From contig CAYUFM010000002.1 of the NCBI GenBank assembly GCA_964444225.1, positions 8,206-72,205 of the forward strand: 64,000 nt of DNA. Direction: 5' to 3'. The notes beneath the pieces were generated by a model. The model ran no database searches, was not told where the DNA came from, and was given only the letters and a program-made list of their open reading frames with translations. Source of the DNA: JALHOM01 sp964444225. GTDB taxonomy: Bacteria; Patescibacteriota; Saccharimonadia; Saccharimonadales; 2-12-FULL-41-12. A program made the translations under genes and the position numbers. Of the stretch, positions 7,926 through 16,385 are shown one piece after another; position 1 is the first letter of the stretch; the number at the start of each line of letters is the position of its first letter.

Positions 7926-9458
7926 CTAAACCGAGGATTTAAGGCGAAGTCGCTGTATAAGCCAGTCGCGAGGTAATATGCTAAGGAACCAGCCAGCGCG
8001 CGGACCGGCTTCTTTGCCGATCAAACAGCGATATAGTACGGTAAATAGTTCTTTCGGGCTAACCTCGTCAGTTTTGAAATCATATATAGCCTGATGGAAC
8101 CACTGTCCATCAGCATCTTCCGGTGCATGTTCGATTTTGTCTGCAAGTCCGAACATAAATGTTTTCTGAGCATCTGTGAATTCGTTGGGCTCTACATTTT
8201 CTAACAAAGAGAATTTCACCGACTCTGGAGCCCATTGCTCTAACCATCTATCTATATAGTCAAGCTCCAGTTTTATGGTTTCTTGCTGAGCGTCAGCTAT
8301 ATCTGCATGTTCTGTGCGCTTAATAATTTCTATAGTTTTTTCTGGATCCTTTAATGCAGACTGATAGCTTGCTACTAGGTGCGAAAATGGCACATTGCTT
8401 ATAGTATTTTGTTTTAAGGGACTAGAGCATACACTTATCAGCTGTTCGTCATCCGCATCCTTGTTGGGCTTGGCTAGTAGTTCGGCATACTCATCAATCA
8501 GCCTGACAATCCCGCCTTCTTGGTCAAAAAATAATTGCTTATCGGGGCTAAATCTTAACACAAAAAACCTGACGATTTCTGGTGGCAAGACACTTAAAAG
8601 CTCGGATACATTTACGGTGTTGCCCGCGCTTTTACTCATTTTTTTGGTTTCGCCCGTCCTATTTATGAATGCGTAAGGTATAGGGTAAGGAGCCGATGAG
8701 CCAAAAACTTTTTTCATAAGTTCAACACCGGTGTCGTACGAGCCACCTTTTGTAGCATGATCCCTACCAAAAGGCTCCGCCTGCACACCAACCAACCACC
8801 ACCTGGCCGGCCAATCTAGTCGCCAGTCCAGTTTGACCTGACCACCGACATAACTAATTTCTGTTTCTTTGTCTTCCTTGTTAAGAAAAATAATTGTTTT
8901 TTTGGATGTATCGATACTGACAAATGGTCGTTTTTTTAGATATCCCTCTTCGTTTACTTGGATTGGAGACCACTGGTCGTTAAGTTTTCTGCCTGAGACT
9001 CTTTCAAGACACTCTTTTACTACATTTATGTTTTCCAGAGTCTTTTCAATAGCCGTTTCAAAAAAACCAGATCGATATTTTTCGTTGGAGCGGATTACTT
9101 CCATCTCAATACCTAATATATCTAAGTTACTAAGAAAATCTTTTAAGAAGTAGTCTGCGTAAGACCCATTGCCGTCCGGAGAAGGGACATCACATAGAGA
9201 TTTTCCTAGAAACTTTTCATAAGACGAGTCTATGCCTACCGGTATTTTACGTAGTTGATCATGATCATCAACAAAATGAAGGTGCCTAACACTACGACCA
9301 CGCTTTTTTAGCTCAACGACAAGCGCATCCGTAGTTAGAACTTCACGAAGTGTTCCAACGTGATAAGTACCCGATGGTGAAACACCAGATGAAACAATAA
9401 TCTCACCTTCCGGATGTGCCTTCTCAATATCATCAACAACTTTTTGTAACCAAAACAT
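7926..9458 (-). CDS. lysS: Lysyl-tRNA synthetase, class I (archaeal type)
   Basis: A 510-aa class I LysRS, the form found in archaea and some bacteria, unlike the class II enzyme of most bacteria. The HIGH-type signature is SPSGTYHVGTLREV (HVG at 33-35), the KMSKS loop is intact at 273-277 (KKMSKSAGNT), and the active-site block VGVQAEPFGRDHATKGGSYD lies at 223-242. The C-terminal alpha-helical part ends with a WFLSILPRDWLIQRL segment, consistent with the family. The ribosome binding site before the ATG is weak. No class II lysS is seen in this window, though the rest of the genome is unknown. Confidence 0.95.
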   Translation of the reverse strand: MFWLQKVVDDIEKAHPEGEIIVSSGVSPSGTYHVGTLREVLTTDALVVELKKRGRSVRHLHFVDDHDQLRKIPVGIDSSYEKFLGKSLCDVPSPDGNGSYADYFLKDFLSNLDILGIEMEVIRSNEKYRSGFFETAIEKTLENINVVKECLERVSGRKLNDQWSPIQVNEEGYLKKRPFVSIDTSKKTIIFLNKEDKETEISYVGGQVKLDWRLDWPARWWLVGVQAEPFGRDHATKGGSYDTGVELMKKVFGSSAPYPIPYAFINRTGETKKMSKSAGNTVNVSELLSVLPPEIVRFFVLRFSPDKQLFFDQEGGIVRLIDEYAELLAKPNKDADDEQLISVCSSPLKQNTISNVPFSHLVASYQSALKDPEKTIEIIKRTEHADIADAQQETIKLELDYIDRWLEQWAPESVKFSLLENVEPNEFTDAQKTFMFGLADKIEHAPEDADGQWFHQAIYDFKTDEVSPKELFTVLYRCLIGKEAGPRAGWFLSILPRDWLIQRLRLKSSV

Positions 9459-9587
9459 AATAATTCTCTACCTAATTTAACACACTAATTATTTAAAACT
9501 CCTAAAATTTGGGCTTCTAGTCAATAATACAGCGAGTGCGTACTGGAGCTAGCAACGCAACAGTTTGCAAACTAGAGACTAAGATAT

Positions 9588-10049
9588 CTAGGTGATTTCG
9601 ACGATGTGGTATGTAGTAGTCTCCGCCGGAGTAACTATCTCTACATCATCGTTAAGTTTTTTACCTAAAAGAGCCTTACCGATCGGTGATTCATCAGAGA
9701 TTTTACCACTTAAAGGATCGGCTTCAACTGTACCCACCACCTTAAATACTTTATGAGCGCCAGAAGCATGCTTAAGTTTAACTGTGCTACCTAGTTGTAC
9801 TTTACTGTCACCCTTTGGTTTTTTAATAAGCTCTACACTGGCAAGAATTCCTTCGATCTCCATGATTCGACTTTCGTTCTTCTCGTGGTCATCTTTTGCA
9901 GCATGATACTCTGCATTTTCGCTCAAATCACCTTGCTCACGAGCCGTTTTTATAGACTCGGCAATTTCACCACGCCTGGCAACTAAGCCATTAAGCTCGC
10001 TGTTAAGCTCGTCTATTCCTTCTTGGGTTAATCTAAATTGTTTTTTCAT
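9588..10049 (-). CDS. greA: Transcription elongation factor GreA
   Basis: A 153-aa factor that enters the RNA polymerase secondary channel and stimulates cleavage of backtracked RNA. The N-terminal coiled coil (about 1-75) carries the acidic tip sequence REQGDLSENAEYHAAKDDHE, with the two catalytic acidic residues in the D-L-S-E-N region. The C-terminal FKBP-like domain follows with VQLGSTVKL and GKISDESPIGKALLGK. Length is normal. AGGAG lies 6 nt before the ATG. It is 17 nt downstream of proS on the same strand. About 130 bp without a gene separates it from lysS; that stretch holds a 12-bp palindrome (AGTTTGCAAACT near 9550) but no clear terminator. Confidence 0.97.
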   Translation of the reverse strand: MKKQFRLTQEGIDELNSELNGLVARRGEIAESIKTAREQGDLSENAEYHAAKDDHEKNESRIMEIEGILASVELIKKPKGDSKVQLGSTVKLKHASGAHKVFKVVGTVEADPLSGKISDESPIGKALLGKKLNDDVEIVTPAETTTYHIVEIT

Positions 10050-10066
10050 AATCTTCTCCTAATATT

Positions 10067-11350
10067 TTAGCGCATTTTCGAGGTTTCTAGGCTACGCTTT
10101 ATCTTTGCTATTAATTCTTCTCTGCTAAGATCTGAGCTTTTGCCATCTATTCGATCTTTTGTTTCAAACTTATTAGACTCTAATGTCTTATTGCTTACCA
10201 CTACCCGGAAGGGAATCCCCAGTAAGTCTGCATCACCGAACTTTTCGCCTGGGCGAATATCTCGGTCGTCATAGATTACACCAATCCCTTCGCTTTGCAT
10301 AGATGTAAAAATGTCGTCAGCTAATTCAACCACTTTTTCGTCGTCACCCAGTCTTGCGACATACACTACAGCAGGTGCTACTGAAACAGGCCAAACCAGT
10401 CCATTCTCATCACTAAATCTTTCGGCAATAACACCTACAAGTCTGGTTATCCCTATGCCGTAAGAGCCTAGATGAACTAGTTGTTTTTGCCCTGATTCGT
10501 TTGTAAAGGTAAAGTCTGTTTGCTCGCTCTTGATTGTTCCGAAGTCAAAGATATTGCCAACTTCTGCTGTTTTTACTTTTTCTAGTTTATCTTTGTTTAA
10601 GCCGAGTTTTTGCACAAGCTCGTCGCTCATTACTTCTTCGTTAATTGCTATCTTTTTTTCTCTATCCAGATAAACAATGTCTTCACCAGCATCGCAGATA
10701 GTCTGGAATTCATGACTAAATTCAGTAAAGGCACCTCCGCTAGCAAAAGTCAGAAAGGTGTCATCACCTAACCCCATTCGGGCAAAGCAACGGTGGTAAG
10801 CTTCAATTGTTTGATTGTAAAAGTTCTCGTGCATTTGTGCATCTGTACTACAAGAATACATATCTTTCATGACAAATTCTCGTCCCCGCATCACCCCACT
10901 CTTGGACCTGAGCTCGTTACGCATCTTAGTCTGAAACTGATACACATTAGCCGGCAGATCTTTATAGCTAGATAAATGGCCCTTCATCATTCGGATAATC
11001 GCCTCTTCATGCGACCATCCAAAACCTACTTCCGTTCCGTTTTTTAACTTAGATTTAAACCAAACATCAACATTCTTATCGTCCCAGCGGTCAGTAGGCT
11101 CCCAGGTTTCTTTTGGCTGAAGACTGCTCATAATTAGTTCTTGGCCGCCTATGGCGTTCATTTCTTCACGAACTATTTGTTTTATGTTCTCGACAACCGC
11201 AATTCCTAAGGGCAAATATGAATACACTCCAGCCATTTCTTTATGCACATAACCTGCCCTAATCAAAAGCTGGGCATTAAGAGCCGTCTCATCTCCAGGA
11301 TGAGACTTACTAGTCCTCGTAAACAGTTGTGATAACCTTACCGCAAACAT
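10067..11350 (-). CDS. proS: Prolyl-tRNA synthetase, short form lacking the editing insertion
   Basis: A class II synthetase of about 427 aa. Motif 2 region reads RNELRSKSGVMRGREFVMKDMYS. The motif 3 region is GIGITRLVGVIAERFSDENG, and the C-terminal anticodon-binding domain includes IYDDRDIRPGEKFGDADLLGIPFRVVVS. Typical bacterial ProRS is about 570 aa because of a cis-editing insertion between motifs 2 and 3. Here motif 2 leads on to the catalytic core with no room for it, so Ala-tRNA-Pro editing must be absent or done in trans. Two ATGs are possible (11359 and 11350). I chose 11350 because a TACAAT -10 box abuts the first one and sits 9 nt before the second. Confidence 0.94.
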   Translation of the reverse strand: MFAVRLSQLFTRTSKSHPGDETALNAQLLIRAGYVHKEMAGVYSYLPLGIAVVENIKQIVREEMNAIGGQELIMSSLQPKETWEPTDRWDDKNVDVWFKSKLKNGTEVGFGWSHEEAIIRMMKGHLSSYKDLPANVYQFQTKMRNELRSKSGVMRGREFVMKDMYSCSTDAQMHENFYNQTIEAYHRCFARMGLGDDTFLTFASGGAFTEFSHEFQTICDAGEDIVYLDREKKIAINEEVMSDELVQKLGLNKDKLEKVKTAEVGNIFDFGTIKSEQTDFTFTNESGQKQLVHLGSYGIGITRLVGVIAERFSDENGLVWPVSVAPAVVYVARLGDDEKVVELADDIFTSMQSEGIGVIYDDRDIRPGEKFGDADLLGIPFRVVVSNKTLESNKFETKDRIDGKSSDLSREELIAKIKRSLETSKMR

Positions 11351-11359
11351 AACACACAT

Positions 11360-11365
11360 ATTGTA
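11360..11365 (-). promoter_or_regulatory. -10 box of proS, predicted leaderless start
   Basis: TACAAT on the minus strand 9 nt before the ATG at 11350. An 8-bp inverted repeat (TTTAGACT / AGTCTAAA, about 11374-11396) lies just upstream, near the end of the CPBP gene, and could act as an operator or weak terminator. Confidence 0.45.
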
Positions 11366-11389
11366 TCCGATTTTAGACTTTTATGCAGT

Positions 11390-12211
11390 CTAAATTCCTG
11401 AAACTTTAAAAACAAACAAAAGCAGGAAAGCCAGGCCATTTTTTAAACCGTGAACTATCATCCCGGACCATAACGCCCCGGTGCGCTCACGTAGGTTAAT
11501 CAAAAACATAGAAAGTACGAACGTATCTATAGCCGCGATCCACAGTGGAGGATTTCCAGACCCCAACTGTAAGTGAGCAACGGCAAACAGCGCACTTGCA
11601 AGCACAGCTGCAATTCTAATTGCGTACTTTTTGCGAAGTCCGGTATATAAAAATCCTCGCACAACAATTTCTTCTACGATTGGTGGCAAGATTACTAAAC
11701 TAATAAACACCATAGTTAGTGGCCAGAGTCCTGACACTCCTTTAAAACCTAGCTCTTGCTCTTGTTCGGTGTCTATCCCAGGCACTAAAGCAGAAATAGC
11801 AGCAGTAATAACTATTAAAAGTACAAAGTATATAGCGAAGGTCACTAACGCCGGGGAGATATCTTTGATAGAAGGTTTCCGTGACATGCCAATGTCTTTA
11901 AATGAGTTATTTCTAGATTTTAAGAACCACCATAAAATATACAGAGTTATAGCCTCGACTAGCAGAAAGAAGGCAAATTGTAGACCTGTAGATGTCTCAA
12001 TATTATTAAAAACACTTTCCACATCCCTTCCGGTTGCGCCAGCCCAAAATCCAATAAATATAGCCGCAAAAAACTGAGAAGCAATATAACTAAAAACGGT
12101 TACAACTACTGCACTAAAAGCACCAAATCCAACCTTCCCTTTTAGCAGTTTTTTATGTGGAGCTTTCGGTTTACTTATTACTTCGCCTTCTACTGCTTCT
12201 TGTTCTTTCAT
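11390..12211 (-). CDS. CPBP family intramembrane glutamic protease
   Basis: A 273-aa polytopic membrane protein of the Rce1/CPBP family. Motif 1 is EEIVVRGFLYTGLRKKY (the E-E-x-x-x-R motif, about 186-202), and motif 2 includes FAVAHLQLG with a conserved His. A third conserved block with N near the end (LINLRERTGALWSGMIVHGLKNG) is also visible. It has about seven or eight hydrophobic segments after a basic cytosolic N-terminus (KAPHKKLLKGK). In bacteria, members are linked to processing of membrane or secreted peptides, and the substrate here is unknown. Its start overlaps the rseP stop by 4 bp (ATGA), so the two membrane proteases are translationally coupled. Confidence 0.9.
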   Translation of the reverse strand: MKEQEAVEGEVISKPKAPHKKLLKGKVGFGAFSAVVVTVFSYIASQFFAAIFIGFWAGATGRDVESVFNNIETSTGLQFAFFLLVEAITLYILWWFLKSRNNSFKDIGMSRKPSIKDISPALVTFAIYFVLLIVITAAISALVPGIDTEQEQELGFKGVSGLWPLTMVFISLVILPPIVEEIVVRGFLYTGLRKKYAIRIAAVLASALFAVAHLQLGSGNPPLWIAAIDTFVLSMFLINLRERTGALWSGMIVHGLKNGLAFLLLFVFKVSGI

Positions 12212-13332
12212 CTAAAAAACCTGTTTATATCCACGACGGTTATAAGCACAAACAACCCCATCAATACAACGAATCCCGTGCCATGTATTAGCTCTTCACG
12301 TTGCTTACTGAGCGGTTTTTTGATCGCCCTGAACAATAATGTAACGAACAGTCTTCCTCCATCAAGTGCTGGGATTGGCAAAATATTCATTATTGCTAGC
12401 GTCAGCGAAATTATCGCAATTATCATAAGTACAAAGTTAAAGCCGATTTTACTAACCTCGTTCAATATATAAGCCACGCCAACCGGACCAGAGACTTGGT
12501 CTTTGGCGGTCTGAGTATCACCTTTAGCGAGGCTAGAAAAAATTGTACCTAGGCCGTTGAATGTTAGTTCAGTAAACTGGGCACTTAACCCAACTGCCAC
12601 AACAGGCGCAGACCAAGTAGACCGCCTAATTTCGCGCCCTTCGGATCCTGACTGTGAAGATACGCCCAGGTAGCCCTCGCCTTTATTCTCTGCATTTAAT
12701 GTGATGTTGTATGCAACCGTCTGATCACCACGTTTTATTGTTATTGGCACTTCTTTACCGGCATTTTCTTTAGCTATGCTACCCACTTGGTCGCTACGTT
12801 TTACTTCTTGCCCGGCAATGCTCAATATCTGGTCTTTTTCTTTTAATCCTGCCTTTTCGGCTGGCGTGCCCTTACCAACACTTGCGACTAGTACGCTATC
12901 CGGATTTTTAACTTCTTGTATTAATTTTGTGTCAGACTTTACAGTGAATTGATTATCAACAATTTTTGGCATGCCTATCCAAGCAAGAGCTGTAAATAAT
13001 ATCAGTGCAGTGACCAAGTTCATCAGCACACCAGCAGTCATGATTTTGATTTTAGTTTTTAGACTCGCTGCACCAAAACTACCTTTACGTCTGTCGCTGT
13101 CACTTTCGCCCTTTAGCTTTACAAAACCACCCAGCGGAAGAAGATTTATAGTAAATAAAAATTCAGATTTTTCAGTTTTGATCTTCTTTCCCCAAATTTT
13201 AGGTGGAAATCCAATACCGAATTCCTCTATTTCTACGCCATTTCTGCGGGCAGCGACAAAATGCCCCCACTCGTGTGCCACGACAAGTGCCACAAACATC
13301 AAAGCGCCCAAAATTAGATAAAACACTGCCAT
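12208..13332 (-). CDS. rseP: Site-2 RIP zinc metalloprotease (RseP/RasP family)
   Basis: A 374-aa membrane metalloprotease of the site-2 protease family that cuts anti-sigma factors or signal-peptide remnants within the membrane. The zinc site is VVAHEWGHFVAARR (His20, Glu21, His24). A PDZ domain occupies about 135-215 (VGKGTPAEKAGLKEKDQIL), and the third ligand motif is NILPIPALDGGRL. It has about four membrane helices and the usual length for one-PDZ members. I use the ATG at 13332 instead of an in-frame TTG at 13338. The CPBP protease gene overlaps its 3' end. Confidence 0.95.
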   Translation of the reverse strand: MAVFYLILGALMFVALVVAHEWGHFVAARRNGVEIEEFGIGFPPKIWGKKIKTEKSEFLFTINLLPLGGFVKLKGESDSDRRKGSFGAASLKTKIKIMTAGVLMNLVTALILFTALAWIGMPKIVDNQFTVKSDTKLIQEVKNPDSVLVASVGKGTPAEKAGLKEKDQILSIAGQEVKRSDQVGSIAKENAGKEVPITIKRGDQTVAYNITLNAENKGEGYLGVSSQSGSEGREIRRSTWSAPVVAVGLSAQFTELTFNGLGTIFSSLAKGDTQTAKDQVSGPVGVAYILNEVSKIGFNFVLMIIAIISLTLAIMNILPIPALDGGRLFVTLLFRAIKKPLSKQREELIHGTGFVVLMGLFVLITVVDINRFFR

Positions 13333-13371
13333 TAACAATAATTATAGCAGTAAGTATCGGGGATTTATTTT

Positions 13372-13935
13372 TTAAACGGTTAGTATTTCGGATTCTTTGG
13401 CTTTTGAGAGCTGGTCTATCTGGGATTTATATTGAGCCATCGTGTCATCAACTTGCTTTACTAGGCGTTTGTGGTCGTCTTCGCTTATATCTTTGTCTTT
13501 TTTAGCATCATCTAAGTCAGTAATAATATCTCGACGAATTCCGCGCTGAGCAACCATACAATCTTCTACTTTTTGGTTTAATTGCTTGACGATTTCACGA
13601 CGGCGCTCCTCTGTCAGCATCGGGATTGGTACGCGCACAACCCGGCCGTCATCACTAGGGTTCATGCCCAAACTTTGATTATCACGAATAGCGTTGCTGA
13701 TGGCTTGAATATTGTTAGGGTCAAATGGTGTTAGCTGTAAAAGTTGAGGCTCCGGCGTACTAATAGTCGCTAGCTGGTTCAGCGGCATAGGCGTACCATA
13801 GGCCTCTGCCGTGACGCCGTCCAACATTGATGGATGAGCTCGTCCAGTTCGTAATTTTTTTAGCTCAGCCTCAAAATGCTCAACACTTGATTTAAGCTTG
13901 GTTTCTGCTTGTTTTACTAGATCTTGTGGATTCAT
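13372..13935 (-). CDS. frr: Ribosome recycling factor
   Basis: A 187-aa tRNA-shaped factor that splits the post-termination ribosome together with EF-G. It has the standard three-helix bundle pattern. Conserved blocks are ELKKLRTGRAHPSMLDGVTAEAYG (24-47), PMPLNQLATIS, and VPIPMLTEERRREIVKQL (108-125), ending in a long coiled helix. Length matches the family. Its neighbours rpsB and tsf lie 314 bp upstream on the same strand. pyrH, which usually lies between tsf and frr, is missing, and its place is taken by a repeat-rich gap. Confidence 0.97.
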   Translation of the reverse strand: MNPQDLVKQAETKLKSSVEHFEAELKKLRTGRAHPSMLDGVTAEAYGTPMPLNQLATISTPEPQLLQLTPFDPNNIQAISNAIRDNQSLGMNPSDDGRVVRVPIPMLTEERRREIVKQLNQKVEDCMVAQRGIRRDIITDLDDAKKDKDISEDDHKRLVKQVDDTMAQYKSQIDQLSKAKESEILTV

Positions 13936-14033
13936 ATCAACAGTATACAGTCGTTTTGATCATAAAATCAAAGATTTTCATAGCTTTAGGTCTTTAGTCC
14001 ATGGCTGTTAGGTCAGCCTTTGCCTAAACTGAT

Positions 14034-14160
14034 TAAAATAAGTAATTACTATGTCTGAATCATTTGCGAGGACCAGTTTTATTGCTATTCATATATAAAT
14101 AATAGAGCAATAAAACCGCTTGCGTTCCGCAAGCAACTGACAAAGTAGTTACTTATTTTA
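14034..14160. repeat. 127-bp nested palindromic element in the tsf-frr gap
   Basis: The ends are a 17-bp inverted repeat (14034-14050 and 14144-14160, starting TAAAATAAGTAATTACT) with one mismatch that would be a G-U pair in RNA. Inside is a second perfect 11-bp inverted repeat, GTTTTATTGCT (14076-14086) against 14106-14116, followed by a tight hairpin GCTTGCG-TTC-CGCAAGC (14118-14134). The layout could be a MITE-like insertion with terminal inverted repeats or a structured RNA. No clear target-site duplication is visible and no ORF is present. This explains most of the 314-bp gap at 13936-14249, and 13936-14033 shows nothing recognisable. Confidence 0.65.
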
Positions 14161-14192
14161 GTAATGTTTAGACAATGGGCTGGAGGTTTTTG

Positions 14193-14247
14193 TCCCTCGT
14201 TTTTGACGATACAAAAATGAGGGAACTTGGTTCTTGGTTGCAAGAAC
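14193..14247 (-). other. Two hairpins just downstream of tsf
   Basis: A stem TCCCTC/GAGGGA, with further TTTTTG/CAAAAA pairing, spans 14193-14224. A second, 7-bp stem GTTCTTG/CAAGAAC spans 14230-14247, right after the tsf stop. They may stabilise or end the rpsB-tsf transcript. No long T-run follows on the minus strand, so a classical terminator is not certain. Confidence 0.45.
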
Positions 14248-14249
14248 TT

Positions 14250-14837
14250 TTATACTTCGCCAACGGCGATTCTAGAAAATCGTCGAACTACAATGTTTTC
14301 GCCAAGTTTTGCAATGCCTTCTTTTACGAAGTCGCCTACAGTTTGGTCTGGATTCTTAACAAATGGCTGGTCAACTAGGCAAAGTTCTGCAAAATATTTT
14401 TTAACCATTCCATCTACAATTTGTTCAACCATGTTGTCTGGCTTGCCTTCTGATTTGGCTTTTTCAGAAAATTCTTTGACCTTGGCATCACGCACATCGG
14501 CTGGGATATCATCACTACTTACATAAACAGGGTTGCTAGCTGCAATGTGCATAGAAATATCCCTAGCAAGCTCAATAAATTCGTCAGTCCGGGCTACGAA
14601 GTCAGTTTCACAGTTCAGCTCTACGACTACGCCAATCCGGTTGTCGTGGTTATAGGTGTTTACAATTCCGGCACGGGCTTCGCGTTCACCGCGTTTTTCG
14701 GCTTTGGTTAGGCCTTTTTTGCGCATTGCTTCTAGAGCTTTATCAAAATCACCATTTGCTTCAACTAAAGCATTCTTAGCATCGGTAATTCCTACACCAG
14801 TTAGGCTACGTAATCTTTTTATTTGTTCAATGTCCAT
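14250..14837 (-). CDS. tsf: Translation elongation factor Ts
   Basis: A 195-aa EF-Ts, the nucleotide exchange factor that regenerates EF-Tu-GTP. The N-terminal UBA-like domain reads IKRLRSLTGVGITDAKNAL with TGVG as the family signature, followed by LRKKG-like AMRKKGLTKAEKR. The core shows VVELNCETDFVARTDEF (73-89). The protein is shorter than the 280-aa E. coli form and has one core subdomain, as in many small genomes. Its ATG overlaps the rpsB stop by one base (TAATG), so expression is coupled to S2. Confidence 0.97.
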   Translation of the reverse strand: MDIEQIKRLRSLTGVGITDAKNALVEANGDFDKALEAMRKKGLTKAEKRGEREARAGIVNTYNHDNRIGVVVELNCETDFVARTDEFIELARDISMHIAASNPVYVSSDDIPADVRDAKVKEFSEKAKSEGKPDNMVEQIVDGMVKKYFAELCLVDQPFVKNPDQTVGDFVKEGIAKLGENIVVRRFSRIAVGEV

Positions 14838-15577
14838 TATTTTGCCCCCTCTTCTTTTTTATCATCTCCGTCGTCTGTCTTTTTGACTTTTGCTTTACCG
14901 TGTTGCACTGCAGTAACAACGTAGTCGGTTACAAGTTGTACCGATTTGATAGCATCGTCATTGGCAGGAACTGGGTACTCAACAAGACTAGGATCGGCAT
15001 TAGTATCAACGATAGCAACTATAGGTATACCTAGTTTGCGTGCTTCTTTAATAGCATTCATCTCTTCATTAACGTCAGCTACGAAAAGCGCGCCCACTTT
15101 TTGGTGCATTTCTTTAATGCCACCGTACATGATGTTCATCGCGTCAATTTCTTCTTGGAAACGTTGAACTTCTAGCTTACTGTACTTGTTTTCTAGTGCA
15201 CCAGAAGCCATTTTTACTTCGAGGTCTTTAAGGTGCTTTATCCGGCCATTTATCGTAGTGGTATTGGTTAGCATTCCGCCGACCCAACGCTCTACAACGT
15301 AAGGCATGTTGGTCTCTTCAGCGGCTTTTTGAATAATTTCTTTACTCTGACGCTTAGTTCCAACAAATAAAATTTGTTTACCCTGACCAGCCGTATGCTC
15401 CAAAAAGTTCAAAGCATCTTCTAGGCAGGTAACCGTCTTTGTTAAGTCGATTACGTGGCTTCCGTTGCGCTTACTATGAATATAGTTAGACATTTTAGGG
15501 TGCCATCGGCTTGTTTTGTGGCCAAAGTGTGCTCCAGCCTCTAGTAGTTTTTTAATATCAACATCATTCGATGCCAT
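14837..15577 (-). CDS. rpsB: 30S ribosomal protein S2
   Basis: A 246-aa S2, which binds the head-body junction of the 30S subunit and helps recruit S1. Recognised blocks are LLEAGAHFGHKTSRWHPKM near the N-terminus, IHSKRNGSHVIDLTKT, and FVGTKRQSKEIIQKAAEETNMPYVVERWVGGMLTN-type residues around 65-100. IPIVAIVDTNADP and VEYPVPANDDA are also present, and a short Lys/Asp tail is appended. An upstream in-frame ATG exists, but I chose 15577: GGAGAG lies about 7 nt before it and S2 proteins begin near this residue. Forms an operon with tsf. Confidence 0.97.
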   Translation of the reverse strand: MASNDVDIKKLLEAGAHFGHKTSRWHPKMSNYIHSKRNGSHVIDLTKTVTCLEDALNFLEHTAGQGKQILFVGTKRQSKEIIQKAAEETNMPYVVERWVGGMLTNTTTINGRIKHLKDLEVKMASGALENKYSKLEVQRFQEEIDAMNIMYGGIKEMHQKVGALFVADVNEEMNAIKEARKLGIPIVAIVDTNADPSLVEYPVPANDDAIKSVQLVTDYVVTAVQHGKAKVKKTDDGDDKKEEGAK

Positions 15578-15686
15578 CTTGCTCTCCTTCTTTTCCTTGT
15601 TCTTCGTTGCCAGCACCATCATTAGTTCCTACACGGAGCTAATGCGGAGGAAAAATCCCAGCAATTGCTTAATTTATAGTAGCTAT

Positions 15687-15715
15687 ATTGTAACAGATAG
15701 TACTTCTGGGTGCAA
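15687..15715 (-). promoter_or_regulatory. Promoter of the rpsB-tsf operon
   Basis: On the minus strand TTGCAC (15710-15715) and TACAAT (15687-15692) are separated by exactly 17 bp, a near-consensus sigma-70 type promoter. It leaves a leader of about 100 nt before rpsB, long enough for ribosomal-protein autoregulation, though no known S2 leader motif could be confirmed by eye. Confidence 0.7.
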
Positions 15716-15794
15716 CAGATTGGAGTGTTTTATTAGAATAATTCTTAAAAACGTATTAGAATAAACTTAAGCATTAATCAAGAAGGATAAAAAC

Positions 15795-16262
15795 ATGCAT
15801 CAAGCACTAATAATAGCCAAATCTTATGTGATAGATAATGGGGTTTGCTCTGTAGACGGAGTAATCCAAAGCTCAACCCAACAATGTGATGATGCACTAA
15901 AAGGAATTTTGGGAATTCTAGCCGCAATAATCATTCCTTTACTGGTAATCAGTTTGGTGTTTCTTGTTTTTTGGATAATTGCACTCATTCATGCTGTAAA
16001 GCACCAGAATATTCAAAATCGAGGCTTGTGGCTAGGGATCTTGATTGGCAGTTTCTTTGTTGGAATGACATGGCTTGCAGCGATAATTTACTACTTTGCT
16101 GTCATGCGACCATATAAAAAAGGCAAGGCAAGCGGACATATTCCTGATGCCTCGTACCCAACACAACCCCAAAATACCATCGTCCCCGCACCAGACCAAC
16201 CGACTCAACCAGAAAACAATAGTCAGAATAATCCACCAACAACGCCCAGCCCCACTGTTTAA
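15795..16262 (+). CDS. Small two-helix membrane protein with proline-rich tail
   Basis: A 155-aa protein with two strong membrane segments (about 38-62 and 76-98) separated by a short loop (HAVKHQNIQNRGLW). The C-terminal tail is rich in Pro, Gln, Asn and Thr and likely disordered. The helix-loop-helix with WIIALIHAV and WLAAIIYYFAVMRPYK resembles the small PLDc_N-type or SHOCT-less two-TM proteins, but I cannot assign a family firmly. An AAGAAGGA Shine-Dalgarno sequence lies about 8 nt before the ATG. It is divergently arranged from rpsB. Confidence 0.6.
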   Translation: MHQALIIAKSYVIDNGVCSVDGVIQSSTQQCDDALKGILGILAAIIIPLLVISLVFLVFWIIALIHAVKHQNIQNRGLWLGILIGSFFVGMTWLAAIIYYFAVMRPYKKGKASGHIPDASYPTQPQNTIVPAPDQPTQPENNSQNNPPTTPSPTV

Positions 16263-16265
16263 CCC

Positions 16266-16294
16266 TTGTAAAGTTACCATTTTTAAGGTACAAT
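16266..16294 (+). promoter_or_regulatory. Promoter of rpmE
   Basis: TTGTAA (16266-16271) and TACAAT (16289-16294) are spaced by 17 bp. The resulting leader is about 85 nt long and ends with GGAG before the ATG of the L31 gene. Confidence 0.65.
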
Positions 16295-16385
16295 ATCCCC
16301 AATAACAAATCTAACCCGGATAAATCGCCTGCTATAGTTTTGCTCGCTTAGCTAACCGACCGGAGGATAAAGAGCTGGAGAATTT

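Noticed and set aside
13936..14033. Possible tRNA or small gene
   Set aside because: No cloverleaf, T-loop sequence or ORF with a start site could be seen.
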